Below, piece by piece: positions 38,114-49,589 of a stretch of 64,000 nucleotides of DNA (positions are counted from its first letter, which is position 1; each line of letters opens with the position of its first letter). The DNA comes from Takakia lepidozioides. Taxonomy: Eukaryota; Streptophyta; Takakiopsida; Takakiales; Takakiaceae. The translations under genes and the position numbers were made by a program. The stretch spans positions 54,824,042 through 54,888,041 of the forward strand of contig CM060734.1 of the NCBI GenBank assembly GCA_030704615.1, written 5' to 3'. The notes beneath the pieces are model-generated. The model did no database searches. It had not been told where the DNA came from and saw only the letters and a list, made by a program, of their open reading frames with translations.

Positions 38114-39715
38114 ATGGAGGAGCTGGCGGGTGTGGATGTGCTCTTGTTGGCTGCGACTGCATCAGAGTTTGCATCGTATCCCGGCCTGCCATCGGATGCT
38201 GCAGCACAGCGCTTCTTGCAGCAATTTCCTCTTCCCGTTCTTTTGAGTGCACTTGAGAGAGGAGATGAAGCGGCAGGTTTGGAAAGTTCTGTAGTATCTT
38301 CGTTGGAGAAGATTTTCAGGAGCGGATATGGCATGGCCGTGCTTCCTCACGCGGTACAGTTTGCGAATGTCGGGTTGAATGCTAGCTCGGCATCTGTGCG
38401 TCGGTTGACGTGCGACGGCGTAGCAATATTGTTGGAGAATAGCGACAAGGATGGGGAGGCAGCAGTGCAGGCTGTGGCAGAATCACATATCGCCTCACCG
38501 TTACTCCTTGCAGTTGCGGATGCGGATGCAACCGTTGCTAAAGCGGCAACGGAGGCTTTGGTAAACCTCGCAAAGAGCCGTGCAGGTCTTGAGCTCATAT
38601 TCACGGATAAAGGGGCTGGAGCGGGAAGATTGAAAGAAATGGCTTTGGATGGCCTTTCGACTGTCCGAATGCGCACACTGTCTATGGCGGGAACTATTTT
38701 TGGTCTGTCAGAAGCGGCAGCAGCTGCCATTCAAGAATCGGGTGTCCTGAGTGTGCTGGAAATGGATCTTGATAATGATAATGATATGCTTGCGCAATTG
38801 ACTGCGCTGGAGCTTCTCTGTGAACTCGCAGCAACTCCAGATGGAATAAAGTTTCTGTTGGCTGGAAACCTAATCGAACGTCTAACGTCCACTTTCGGGC
38901 ACCCGAAATTGGATCCATTGGTGCGTTCAAGGGCTATGGCAGTTGCTTCTCGACTCATGTCCTTGTTTGACTCCCCCTCATCACCAATTTCCGTTTCAGA
39001 GTCTTATGGGATTGTACATGCATTGGACCAGCACTTGGAGCATCTTACAGGTGCTGAGGAGAGTGCACGTGTTGTCGATGGAAGCGAGCATGAAGCTGCT
39101 CTTGATGCTCTTTCGCAGATAGGGATGACTGTCAGAGGAGCTGAACTGCAGCTACGGGTTCCTTCTCCAGTTGCACGGCATATAACAGAAGCTGCTTTCC
39201 TTCATCGGGGGGATGGAATTCAACTTGCAGGTATACACGCATTAGCATCATTGGTAGGGTCCGAGCGTACACTGACGTCTGTGCTACTGAATGAGGATGC
39301 CGAAGCATGTCTTAAGGATCTCATCTACTCTGCCGCTGCCGAGCGATCCGCGACTCTTACTCCCGCAGGTTTGTTCTGGTCACTGCTCCCGCAATCCCCA
39401 GAAGTGAGAGTCGCCACATATCGATTGATACAGCCTCTAGTGGCACGGACTTGGTGTCTAAGGGAACTATGTTCTCATAAGGATTTGATTGATTTCATTG
39501 TAGATCCTCGCATAGAAAATAGCAAAGGTGGGATGGATTGGCGGCACACATGCTGTGTATCGGTGGCAACTGCACTAGCTGCTGCAGGTCAGCGAGGGGA
39601 GGTGTTCTCTACTGACGTGCTAAACAGGTTGGAAGACGCTGTACGAAAAGGTCCGTATCCGTTCAAGGAACAGAACCATGCCAGACCCATTGTGGCCACT
39701 CAGGAGCGTATGTGA
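38114..39715 (+). CDS. PSMD5: 26S proteasome non-ATPase subunit 5-like (PSMD5/S5b) ARM-repeat protein
   Basis: One uninterrupted frame encodes 533 aa of all-helical, leucine- and alanine-rich repeat protein. The length and pattern fit PSMD5/S5b: N-terminal helices, central ARM/HEAT-like repeats (for example AAVQAVAESHIASPLLLAVA, then VAKAATEALVNLAKS), and a C-terminal part with DPRIENSKGGMDWRH and a YPFKEQNHARP tail. In animals and yeast (Hsm3) this family is a chaperone that helps assemble the base of the 19S regulatory particle, leaving before the mature 26S proteasome forms. The start at 38114 was chosen because the residues before it are low-complexity and arginine/glutamate-rich. Unlike its two intron-rich neighbours it has no coding intron. 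Family assignment is from overall pattern, so moderate confidence. Confidence 0.8.
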   Translation: MEELAGVDVLLLAATASEFASYPGLPSDAAAQRFLQQFPLPVLLSALERGDEAAGLESSVVSSLEKIFRSGYGMAVLPHAVQFANVGLNASSASVRRLTCDGVAILLENSDKDGEAAVQAVAESHIASPLLLAVADADATVAKAATEALVNLAKSRAGLELIFTDKGAGAGRLKEMALDGLSTVRMRTLSMAGTIFGLSEAAAAAIQESGVLSVLEMDLDNDNDMLAQLTALELLCELAATPDGIKFLLAGNLIERLTSTFGHPKLDPLVRSRAMAVASRLMSLFDSPSSPISVSESYGIVHALDQHLEHLTGAEESARVVDGSEHEAALDALSQIGMTVRGAELQLRVPSPVARHITEAAFLHRGDGIQLAGIHALASLVGSERTLTSVLLNEDAEACLKDLIYSAAAERSATLTPAGLFWSLLPQSPEVRVATYRLIQPLVARTWCLRELCSHKDLIDFIVDPRIENSKGGMDWRHTCCVSVATALAAAGQRGEVFSTDVLNRLEDAVRKGPYPFKEQNHARPIVATQERM

Positions 39716-40700
39716 TGTGTCTCGTTTACCAGATGCTAGAGCTCTCATACTAGCATGATGATTGTGTGATTCAACTTTCCAAATCCCAAACTCTGCTCTC
39801 CATCTCAACTGTGATGCTGACTTTTCATGGCTGTGTGGGTGCATCAACATTTTTGCTGTCATGCCTCCTTGAAACGTTTTGCTGCAGCCAAGTGGTCTGG
39901 GTGCGGAAGCATAACCCACTGGGAATCCCACCCTTAACCCCTCAAGGCCTACAGCTTTTCTCACCCTTGACTGCTGGAGTTTCCCTTACAAGACCTCCCT
40001 GCCAGTGTAGGGAATGCAATAAAGGCCATACTTGACAAGATTCTGAAGCCCAGGACAATATTCCATGTCGGAGGACATACCATGTTTATTCCAGTGTTGG
40101 TCTGGTATAGAGATTTTGTGATACCAGGCTGGTCCTGCTGTACAATATTGATTTACAAGGCATAGTTCCAGAGAAATTTTGCAAGTTTTTCCCCAGACTT
40201 TTAGTATGCATCCCAACTTGGGTTGTATTGAGACGAAGGTATAAGCAATGAAGATGGGATGAGGACTCATTCCTGCTGCTCAAGTATAATCCCTATCATG
40301 ACCTCAGACTGGCCCAACCATTTGAGCTTCTTTCCATAGTTTCTCTTCTGTAAATTTGGGATGAGAGTCTGCAGGTGGAGGGAGCAGTCAGTAAAGGGGT
40401 ACAGAGAGCAAACAATAGCAAGATTCAATCACCTATACATATGATGCTACTTTCCATTCTCACAGTTCTCCACTTGAGCCCAGAATTTACTGGAATCTTG
40501 GATCAAATGTTGTAATCCTTTTGTTCCAGAAAGAAAGAGTGATACAAGCTTCCACCCACATCACGAGTGTCTGCAATGTGCACATATGTACTGTACAGTT
40601 GACAGACTTGAGTAAACTTGCTTCATTCGGCTGTGATTGAAGACCAGCCCCGTGTTATTGAAAGAAAGCTATGATCCTCGACTGCGCTACTTACATCTAC
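39716..40700. other. Intergenic, contains one isolated hAT end
   Basis: After the proteasome gene's probable 3' UTR I see no gene. The one recognisable item is the hAT terminal sequence at 40092. Confidence 0.5.
40092..40137 (+). mobile_element. Solo terminal sequence of the hAT family at 11000-14390
   Basis: It begins CAGTGTTGGTCTGGTAT and continues through TTTTGTGATACCAGGCTGG. This matches the reverse complement of the right end of the hAT (about 14346-14390) with only a few differences. No partner end was found within a few kilobases, so it may be a broken copy. Confidence 0.75.
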
Positions 40701-40716
40701 ATAACTGACAATCAAG

Positions 40717-40935
40717 TTAACGAAAATGTGGCCACGCAGAGTTTGCGACTGCCTGGCATGTGAGATGCATTAAGTTGCTCATGTCGAGGTAGTTGGCGGT
40801 CAACATGAGGTCGTGCAGTGTGGTTTCGTCCACTTGCAAGACGTATTTCTTTTGAAGCTCTTTTTGTAGTGTCTCATGCTTCAGGATGCGGTGCTTCTCC
40901 ATATCCACTTTATCCAATCTGTTGATGTTCTCCAC
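40717..40935 (-). pseudogene. SKP1-like C-terminal fragment
   Basis: Minus-strand reading gives VDETTLHDLMLTANYLDMS followed by NLMHLTCQAVAN, which resembles the conserved C-terminal helices of SKP1, the adaptor in SCF ubiquitin ligases. The N-terminal BTB/POZ-like half is missing and the preceding residues do not match the family. Its 5' part lies in the left arm of an inverted repeat, so it was probably picked up by a repeat. Function is unlikely. Confidence 0.65.
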
Positions 40936-41180
40936 TTAGAACAAATCCACACATATGTACAGAAATCCTTAAAAAATCAAATGACCATCAAAACTTTTGC
41001 AAGCCTCATCCCCAACTTCAAGTTTTGATGGTCATTTGGTTTTTTAAGGATTTCTATACACATGTGTGGATCTATTCCAGGTGGAGAACATCAACACATG
41101 GGAAAAATAAGAGGAGAACATCAACACATGGGAAAAATAAGAGCTGGAGAAGCACCGCATTACGAAGCAAGAGACATTAC
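40866..41180. repeat. Large inverted repeat around 41009
   Basis: The left arm (about 40866-40998) and right arm (about 41020-41180) are imperfect inverted copies separated by about 20 bases. Matching words include AAACCAAATGACCATCAAAA-like sequence and GGTGCTTCTCC paired with GGAGAAGCACC. The right arm holds a duplicated 28- to 30-bp unit containing GGAGAACATCAACACATGGG (near 41083 and 41113). Confidence 0.85.
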
Positions 41181-41530
41181 AGGAGACCTCAGCATCTGGA
41201 ATATTTGGATGATGAATCATTTCGTTTGTCACTTGAAGCGCTTCTAAATTGATTTTATATTTGTTGCTGCAAGTTAACGTGTCCTCGTGTGGCAATCATG
41301 TCCCCCCCTACGCAACATTGATCTCGAACTTGTCGAAGATTTTCCTAGGCCACATGAAGCGCCTTCGCTTCATCTCATATTAGACCGGGACCTGTTACAT
41401 AGTATGTTGAACATAGTAACAAAGTTTGAAAGCAAAAAAAAACCATTTGGATGGTCAACAATACGATCGCCCATTGAATGATTCGATCGCACGTTGATCA
41501 AGCTCCTTTCATGGGTGCCCTACCTTGTGA

Positions 41531-41700
41531 AGCTCTTTTTGTAGTGTCTCCTGCTTCGTAATGCGGTGCTTCTCCATGTCCTCTTCCTGGTGACATTCTC
41601 GATCTGGAACAGATCCACACGTGTATAGAAATCGAGAATGTCAGCAGATTTGAAAAAGAAGAGCTAGAGAAGCATCGCATTATGAAGCAGAACACATTAC
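41531..41700. repeat. Second, related inverted repeat around 41618
   Basis: Arms at about 41531-41612 and 41625-41700 share GAATGCGGTGCTTCTCC-type sequence with the first foldback. The sequence following each right arm is also related (ATCATTTCGTTTGTCACTTG near 41213 and CCATTTCGTTTGTCACTTG near 41732), so the whole unit seems to be duplicated. Confidence 0.75.
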
Positions 41701-42068
41701 AGAAAACATGTTCAACATTTGGATGATGAACCATTTCGTTTGTCACTTGAAGCGTTTCTGAAGTGATCTCATGTTTGTTGGTGGAAGCTAACGCGTCATC
41801 GCATACCAATCATGTCTCCCCCTAGGCCACATTGATCTTGTATTAGTCGAAGACTGTCGTAGGCCACATGAAACGGTTCATGTGCTACTTTTTCACAAAG
41901 GCGATGTGACACATTTGTGAAATGGTATCACATCAACCGTTTAATGTGGCCAATGCACCTCTTCCGCATTATGGCGGAAATGTTCGCCACTTGATGGCAT
42001 AAACACAAATAATCTTTGATATTGCCGATGTCCATGTAGCTGATTTTTATATGAGTCGTTTTGCTACT

Positions 42069-42263
42069 CCCATACCAACAACATCAGGTCCACTGATACT
42101 GCCATATTCCGAATTCTGTATCAACCACGGCCCACCACGGACATAAAACCATCAACTTAGCATCAAATCTCCAATTCATTATATTTATGGTGGGCCATGG
42201 TTGATACGTTCATTTTAAAATGACAGTGTCAGAGGACTTGATGTTGGTGGCAATCGATATGGG
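42069..42263. mobile_element. Foldback MITE-like element, about 195 bp
   Basis: The left arm CCCATACCAACAACATCAGG runs through to CAACCACGGCCCACCA (ends about 42137). The right arm starts TGGTGGGCCATGGTTGATA (42187) and finishes GATATGGG at 42263. The arms pair imperfectly over about 70 bases with an A/T-rich loop. No coding sequence. Confidence 0.75.
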
Positions 42264-42486
42264 ATAATTCGCAGCCAATCAGACCCTACACATTCCGTTT
42301 CATGGAACGGAAGGTCTATCTTCCGGAACTGAGTGCCTATGGAGCGCCACGTGTATATTTTCCGGTGCAGTACCACCTTCCGCAACAACCTTCCGGTGCA
42401 GAGGAAGACGGAGCGACACGTGGGCAAATCGGAATAGGCCCGGGCATTCCCCCTCACATGACACCGATGACCTCCATCCGTCCATC

Positions 42487-42519
<33 letters not shown>

Positions 42520-43448
42520 CCCTTTAAAATAAAATAAAAAATCCAATGTTCAGGAATGACCGAGTACCCGATACAGTGCGATTCAAATGACGATACTCTA
42601 TATACTCCTATTTGGCGATGGATACGGGCTTGCGATGTGCATATGATCCAACGAGAATCGGAACTGAAAACCATCGGTTGCATCGGGATGATATTGAGGG
42701 CCGATCATGAACTTGCGCCTCTTTGAATCGTATCGTGTTTTGTTGTTGGCCACAAGTGCAGAACGTGTTCGTTCGTTACAAACGTTTGACGGTCGCCTGT
42801 GTCCATGGCTGGAGCGTGGATTCCCACCCTTTTGTTGCTTTCTCACCTTGCAGGGATGCTAGCGCCGGCTTGCCGAGCAACCTCGTTGTCATTCCCGTCC
42901 ACAGAAAGCATGGTCCCGCTGAAGTGTTTCAATCTTCTCCTTGGGCGCTACTCTCCTTGTATACACATCCTCATCTTGTTTGCATGCTCGAGGCGCTGAC
43001 GAGGAAGTTGCGCACACGCTCATACACATGTACGCGCATATCATCGTATGACAGCAGCCTATGGTGACCGATACTGGTCGTATACCCGACAAGGGGTCTT
43101 TATACGCCTGTCACCCAACGCTTCAAAAGGATTAGCAGGGAGCTTTCCGTGCAGAATCCGTGGGTGTCGATATTCATTGTCACTCTTTTACTTTTATTTT
43201 TTTTTTCCTTTTTTTAATGCTATTATTTTGTTTATGACAACACAGGTGGATGGATGGATGAGTGGATGGACAGAGGGCGCGATTGGGAGTAATTATATTC
43301 CGAGGGAATTTTATTATCACTCTAGTTCGTTTAACTTCAGTAATAAATATTCACCAATATATATATATATATATGGACATGCGTTTCTTCCCGCATATTT
43401 CCCTCTTCAATCTGATATTTTTGTTTCGCCGTTGTCGTCTCTTGTTTG
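42264..43448. other. Upstream region of the GGQHT gene
   Basis: There is a 29-base T run at about 42491-42519 and a (TA)n run near 43357-43374. An open frame at 42723-43067 has no recognisable family and mixed composition. The promoter of the following gene was not identified. Confidence 0.4.
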
Positions 43449-46148
43449 ATGATCCCATCTGATATTCGGTCAAGCACGATGTTTTCACCGGGTCAGTGTG
43501 CGGACGACGATGTTTCGAGGGTGCCGATGCTGGCCAGAACGTTGTTTTCTTCTGATATTTCGGGAACGTTTCTGGTTGGGAAGGGCGTTGGGTTCCGCAC
43601 GCCACACGAAGGAGTGTACGATATGTCACCATGTGTGACCGGGTGGGGTTTGGAGCTACACGACGACAAGGTGCTAGTTTGGTTCCATCGAGGTTCGTCG
43701 TCAGTGAAGACGCTGAGTTTTTGCGACGTGGTTTCGCTGGAAAACACACAGGGGTCTATAGCGGTGTTCATCAGGGAGGTCGGTCGAGAGGGCAAGGTGT
43801 TCTGTTTCGTGGACGAAGTCGGTAGGATGGATGCAAACACCATGCCCGCAGTGGTGATGGCCGGATTCACTGTCCTGCCTCCGGGGAGGATTCCGGAGGA
43901 TGTTATGCGTGCGGTAATGAGAGATTGGGGGCGCATGTGTCCGACTCCCGTTCCGCCCGTGATGACGCCGTCATGCAAAAAGAAGGGTGCGGTAGCCACT
44001 GGGGCATCGGATTCTCGGGGGAAGATGCCGCCTAAGTTCAGCCACACCTTCGACATGTGCAGAAACGGCGAGATGAAAGCTCAAGTGCGGTCGGAGTTTG
44101 GGGACATGTTCCTGTTTGGGATGGACTCCCCGGCTGCGAGCGTCGACCTACGCAACTGTGACACGGCGCCTGCCAACATGGTGTATCGACCGCTGAACAT
44201 AGATCAAAAGGACGAGATCAAGTCCCAGCTCGTGAGCTGTGTCGACATCGATCAGAGGCTGACACTGTACATTCTACCCCGACGATCAGGCTCAGACGGC
44301 TTGCATCCCGATCGGCCCGCGTCATGGGCAGAAATTGCGTCCGGCCGGTTCTTCGTGATCGGCGGTCAACATACTCCAATGTTTTATTTATTTCTTATTG
44401 TTTTTTTCTTCTCGATGCGAGTGATAGTTCGGGTTGTGGGGTGGGGTGGGGCGGGGTGGGATTGGGTTCCGCTGACGATAACCATGTGCACAACGATGTA
44501 GGAGTTGGCTTGTGTGGAAGGAACGGGGGACACGTTTCGACTGTGGAACGCAAAGGTGGTGTACAGCACGGACGATTTGAGGCTGGTCAAACTGTCCGAA
44601 TTGCTAAACCGGCCGAATTCCTACAATTCGTTCGAGCCCACGTTCCCGGAGAAGGTAAAACACCGTCGAGAGTTTTACCACTCGCGGAGGCGGCTGTCTG
44701 TTCACGATGGCGCGAGGTGGACGGTACGTCAATCGGCGAGTGAATCGTCGATTGTTGTTGCTATAATTTGTCTTGTTCATATACTCTCCCGCCGGGCCGA
44801 AATTTTGAAAACAATACAGCTGACCATTTCCCATCCGGTGCAGGAGTTCATGTCCGTGGCGAACTCCATTCTAGGATGCGAGAGCGTGCAGGAGGTGTTG
44901 CCGTTGGTGAAGGTGAGCGAAGACACATGGAGCTTGCGGGAACGGGTGTTCCGGCTATGGGAGTGCGGGGAGCTGGTGGGGCCGGACGGCATCCCGTACA
45001 GGAAGGAGCTGGAGCCGCTATCCAAGACGTCGGTGTCCTGCTTGCAGGGTCTGGACGACCACACCATCCGCAAGGTTGCCAAAAAAGTTTTGGACGGGAA
45101 CGTGAGCATCCGGGATAGGAAGGGCAAAGCAGTTATCGTCGGATTGAGGACCTTTTGCACGCAGTGCAAGACACGCAAATTCGTCGTCGACGACATCATG
45201 GCGCAGTGCGGGCATTCGCAGCCCTCCCGGGATAACCCCCGCCCTTACACGTTGGGGGAGTGGAAGGACGTAAAGGCTCGTTACCGGCTCGACCGAGCGG
45301 ACATGGCGCAGCTAGAGGGCGCGTTGGGGAAGGCGTATTTGGCGGGAAGGGCCAAGCCGATCGTGGCGAAGGAGTCCGCGCCGGAGGCATTTTTCAGGCT
45401 GCTGGAGCTGAAGAAGTGGGCTGTCGAAACAGATGGCGTGGGGTCGGCCGCCGTGGGCCCTTCCCCAGCCGACGCTTTCTTGGTTTTCGTGGTGGATTCT
45501 CTAGATCAGCTGGACCTGGGCACAATTCTGTCGGGCGACAGCTGCCCGGAGTTTATGGGCGGCGGCAGCGCAGCCGTCATGTTCGTGAGCACCGTGACGG
45601 GCGGCAGGCGATGGGAGTCGGTGCATTTTGACAGTCTCTTGGTGGTCACGCAGGCGGCGAGGGTGGGGGTATTTTACGTCGTTGTCGACCCTGCGACGTC
45701 GCGCATGCTGGCGGCGCACGTTCGGAGCCTGCCTGGATTCCACATGGAGCAGGGGTTCTACCTGCCGGCACGGCATGCCGGACAGTTTCGGGGTGGTATG
45801 CTCACAGACCCGGTGGTGGTGTTGAACTACGTTTTCCCCATTCCGGAAAGACGTGACGCGACGGAGGTGGTGCGTTCCAAAGTCGTCGGCAAACCGGATG
45901 CGTGGATCATAAGCGTGTTCCTCAGGACGCAGACAACAAACGGGACTTGGATGGGATTTCGTGCACGAGCGGGAACTGCCGGTCAAGACGACGAGCGATG
46001 CCCTGTCCCAGTTTCTTGCCTCCGGGATGACGGCTATCAATTTATTCGCGGGGGGAACACCACGCACGTTATGCTGGTACGCACTGCCACACCCTCACGT
46101 AACCATCGTTCGTCGTGGAAATACATTCCAAGACATAGAATAAAATAA
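43449..46148 (+). pseudogene. Unrecognised GC-rich gene with ParB/DGQHR-like GGQHT motif
   Basis: A long plus-strand frame starts at ATG 43449 and reaches GRFFVIGGQHT (motif codons 44361-44375), which resembles the DGQHR/DGQHS motif of ParB-like and DndB-type proteins. A T-rich, probably intronic stretch follows, with an acceptor ending at 44501. A second intron, 44724-44843, has a good GTACGT donor, an acceptor CAG and phase 0. The last exon has a CxxC-CGH-like cluster (CTQCKTRKFV, then AQCGHSQ) and a hydrophobic alpha/beta-looking half. Near 45950 the frame used so far becomes poor, while the adjacent frame becomes protein-like (VHERELPVKTTSDALSQF, then MTAINLFAGGTPRT) and stops at 46143. 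A one-base frame break is therefore likely. The family is unknown to me; it may belong to a multi-copy element. Confidence 0.5.
44724..44843 (+). other. Predicted phase-0 intron in the GGQHT gene
   Basis: GTACGT donor at 44724 and a pyrimidine-containing CATCCGGTGCAG acceptor ending at 44843. Length is 120 bases, a multiple of three, so reading through also leaves the frame open. Confidence 0.65.
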
Positions 46149-48859
46149 CCAAAAACATAAACAAAATACAAAATAATTCGAGGGTTGATGGAGGACGTCG
46201 TTGTTGGTTGCAGAAATTGCAATTTACATGACGTGTCACAAGATTCGGCGGCTCGGTCATTTGGACAGGTTTTCCCAGTGGCTGGCCTATCCGTTGACAT
46301 GCAGGAGGGATCTCCGGCATCGGAAACGGGGACCGTGCAGGCTGAGGTCATCCAGTCGACTGATAAGCCGGTCCCGTTGAAACGCGGCACCGCATTTCGA
46401 ACGTGCTAGGGAGGGTATGAGTATCTTACGAGTTGAGGTCCGCCATGGCATTCTTGAGCAGGGGGAGTCTGCCGCCTTCACCTTCAGGATGACACACTCC
46501 ACCATGTAATGCCAGCCAATGTGCTTGGCATGGTTCTGCTTGATGTACTCCCACCAGGCGAGAAGTCGGTGATTCCCGTCCCACACAAAGAACATTTTAC
46601 CAGACATATGGCCGAAGTCTGGATCACCCTTCAGCGTCGCCTCGAATTCGTCGTTGCGAGTGTGCCAGTGGGTATCCCACGTTGACAATTCATCGGCAGT
46701 GGGGTCCACGAGTTTCGCCGTCCTCATTCTCAATGGAAACGTAAAACGCTGCCGATCCCAGACGGTACCCTTCTCGAAATGCGAACTTGAGCTTATCCAC
46801 ATCTCCGGGAAGGGCCTGCCTGACGATGGGAAGGGAACAGTGCGCGTCCACACCTAGATCGATTTAACGTGGTAAACATTCAACGTCCCGGTTGCCACCG
46901 TTCGGCAAAGAAAAAAGGGAAACCGAGTTTTAGAAATCCGAGACCGTTCGTCTTGCTGGACGTTCGAAGAAACTAGGCGGTTCTAGTTACACATCAGTAT
47001 TGGTGGGAAATGTCTTGTGCAAGGACCGGCGCTTCTCGTTACGATCCCGGTGCTAGCACAGGGTTTGTATCCAGATCCATACAGTTTTTTTCTTCTTTCT
47101 TTACAATTTTTTTCCCATTCTTCTTTCTCTAGAGCATAAACAAGGGGAGGTTTCCGTGCCCCACAGCATGGGGACATCACACTTTGTATAATCCACTTTG
47201 TATGTTTATAGTCAACCAAACTGAGGAATCGAGTCAGTATTTTCAATATTGAAAATGGATGCGTACAGTTTTTTTTTTTTTTCGCTCTGCCGCACGACGT
47301 GTTTCACGCGCGTTCATTGTTTGCATAGTCATTGCACAATGTATTAGTGCGCGTTTCATAGAAGGACGACGTGAGTTGGTTGCACACAAACGGAAAAATA
47401 AAAATAGTAATAATAGTAATAAAATTCAGAGTTGCTGGCAAAATGTCGTGAATAACTCAACTGTTCATCCGATACTCGCTATATCTATCAATATTTCCGT
47501 CGCCCCGCAGCACCCTGGGGCAAACACTGGCACTAAGTCCTCGGTCTCTTACTGCTTGTCCAGGCGATTGGCTCGATCGACGATCCACCCTCCTCTGCTG
47601 GGAGTTGATGAAATCCGTGTAGGGCTTCCGCCTATTATGACCCCAATCATCGTAAATCGATCTGCATTCTGATAAACCCTGTCAAACACATCAACTCCGC
47701 CATTCAAATCACCCGGGCAGGGTGATGCAGCAAATTGGCGAACAAGCTGAACTCGTAGCCTCCCGCCATCGGCCTGTTCACATCGAACACCGGGGAATGT
47801 TGAACACACCATTTTGCCAACGCGCCACAAAAAATGGAAGCTATGTAGCAAATCGGATCGGCATGAGTGCGATGGCGGTGCTTGAACGCTTGATAGGCCA
47901 TGTTGCAATGCTCGGGGGTGGTAACGGAACCATCGACCACAGGCCAATTGTAAGGCATAGAATTAAGAGTATCGCCCTCTCGCCATCTTCCCCTCCTTTG
48001 ACAATGACACGCCCGGATACTGCCTTGAATCGATACAGGAATTGGAACCTCCTGTTGGGGCGCTTCTTTCCTCCCTAGTTGCTCAATCCATTCCTTGGTC
48101 GCAGTATCCCTGTAATCTTGTCCAATCCAGGTTAAAACATCCCACCCTGGAATCACTCTGTCGTCCGAATCCTGAAAAGATTTCTCGTCATTCCCCACAA
48201 ACTCAGCATACTCCCAATTGCATGGGAAATCATAATGGTCAAACAATTGGTTTCTTGCTGTGACCATCCGAACACATGAAGGCCTCTCCAAGACAAGGTC
48301 CCGAGTCCAACCATCGACAAATATTTCACCCAATACCTTCCCTTCAACCACATGCGCAAACGACTGGCAATGCTCGCCCGCATCCAGACATACGCTGCAC
48401 CATGTAAATCCATTCCCCCGGGCTTCCTGGAACGCCGATGGGGCAACTATCCAGCATCCTCTGGAATGCTGCAACATCCAGTATTATTTCCTCCAACGGC
48501 CATAATTGGATCAAATATTCAGCAAATTTCTCGTTGGCTGGACGGATGAAGTCATTACGCACTTGCCTGTTCCAGAGAAGGTTGTCCTCCCGATGATTGA
48601 CAAACATCTCCAGTCGATACTCCAACTGTTGATAATACAGGAAGCATCGACTAGCAGGATCTCCTACTGTCAGCATGAAAAGATGGGGATGTTCTACCGT
48701 CAAATCTCCTCTCACCACCATCTCCACCACAAGGTTCTCCATCCCAAGGCGCACCAATTCTGGTCAACCCTCTTCCAAATCAATGGGTTTCCCCCCTCCA
48801 TTGTAAATCGCCTTCATAATGTTGCTGTCGTAAACGTAACCTTGCTGAAGGTTATCTGC

Positions 48860-48864
48860 ATAAC
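48860..48864. repeat. Target-site duplication ATAAC (left)
   Basis: ATAAC at 48860-48864 is repeated exactly at 55842-55846, directly outside the other LTR. Five bases is the usual duplication length for Ty3/gypsy elements. Confidence 0.95.
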
Positions 48865-49589
48865 TGTCACACACCTCAATTCGGTAAACTCCCCTTCAAG
48901 TCATAGTTACTCGCTTGGATGCGCGCGCCTGACTCCCAACCTGGCCGCCGGGCCAACTTGGAGTTTCGGCTGCTCACCGGGACATAACGGTCCCCTTCCG
49001 CTTCCCTCTAAACCCTCCACCTATTTGGGACTAGGAGAATTCCCTTTGGTAGATGGCAGTCCGGAATAGCTCCCCACTCTTTGGTCGCTTTCCGGCTCGC
49101 TCGCTTACTCACTAGTTTTTGGTCACCAACGGGCTTGCACCGTTCTCGGGGTTACTACTCCCTATATATACTTCTGTAGCTGTCCGCGGGGGTTTCATAA
49201 CCAGCCATGCCATTTTATGGCGAACCACCACGAAAACCCTCGACTCCCGGTGGTGAGTCGCGGTGAGTCTTGGCCCACTCACCGCGGCCCCAATGGACCG
49301 TGATGAGTCCCAAGACTCCCCACGACTCCCGCCTCGAGGTCTCCACCCCCATGGTGAGTCCTATGCCACCCCCACTAAGTCCCACTAAGCTACCACCACC
49401 CCTTGTGGAGCCACCTCCACCGCAACCCGGTGTGCGGGGCTCCACCTAGTGAGCGCCTCCGCCTCCTTGAGTGCCTTGGGCACTCAAGGGTGCTTCAGCC
49501 CCCCATACCTATCGCTGCCGCTGCCCCCACCACAGGGGCAGCCCCTCATGTGTCCCGACCCCCTGCCCTCAAGGCAAAGGGCCGCGACA
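48865..49589 (-). repeat. 3' LTR of the chromovirus
   Basis: 725 bases, starting TGTCACACACC and ending GGGCCGCGACA in plus orientation (TG...CA ends on either strand). It matches the LTR at 55118-55841 along its whole length; the only difference I find is one extra G in the run near 49186-49192. Confidence 0.97.

Noticed and set aside
42302-42532. Open frame ending in a phenylalanine run
   Set aside because: It is produced by the T run at about 42491-42519.
44376-44501. Readthrough of the GGQHT frame into a hydrophobic tail (FYLFLIVFFFSMR)
   Set aside because: The DNA is T-rich and then G-rich, and the stop TAG coincides with a splice acceptor, so it is more likely intron than a membrane segment.
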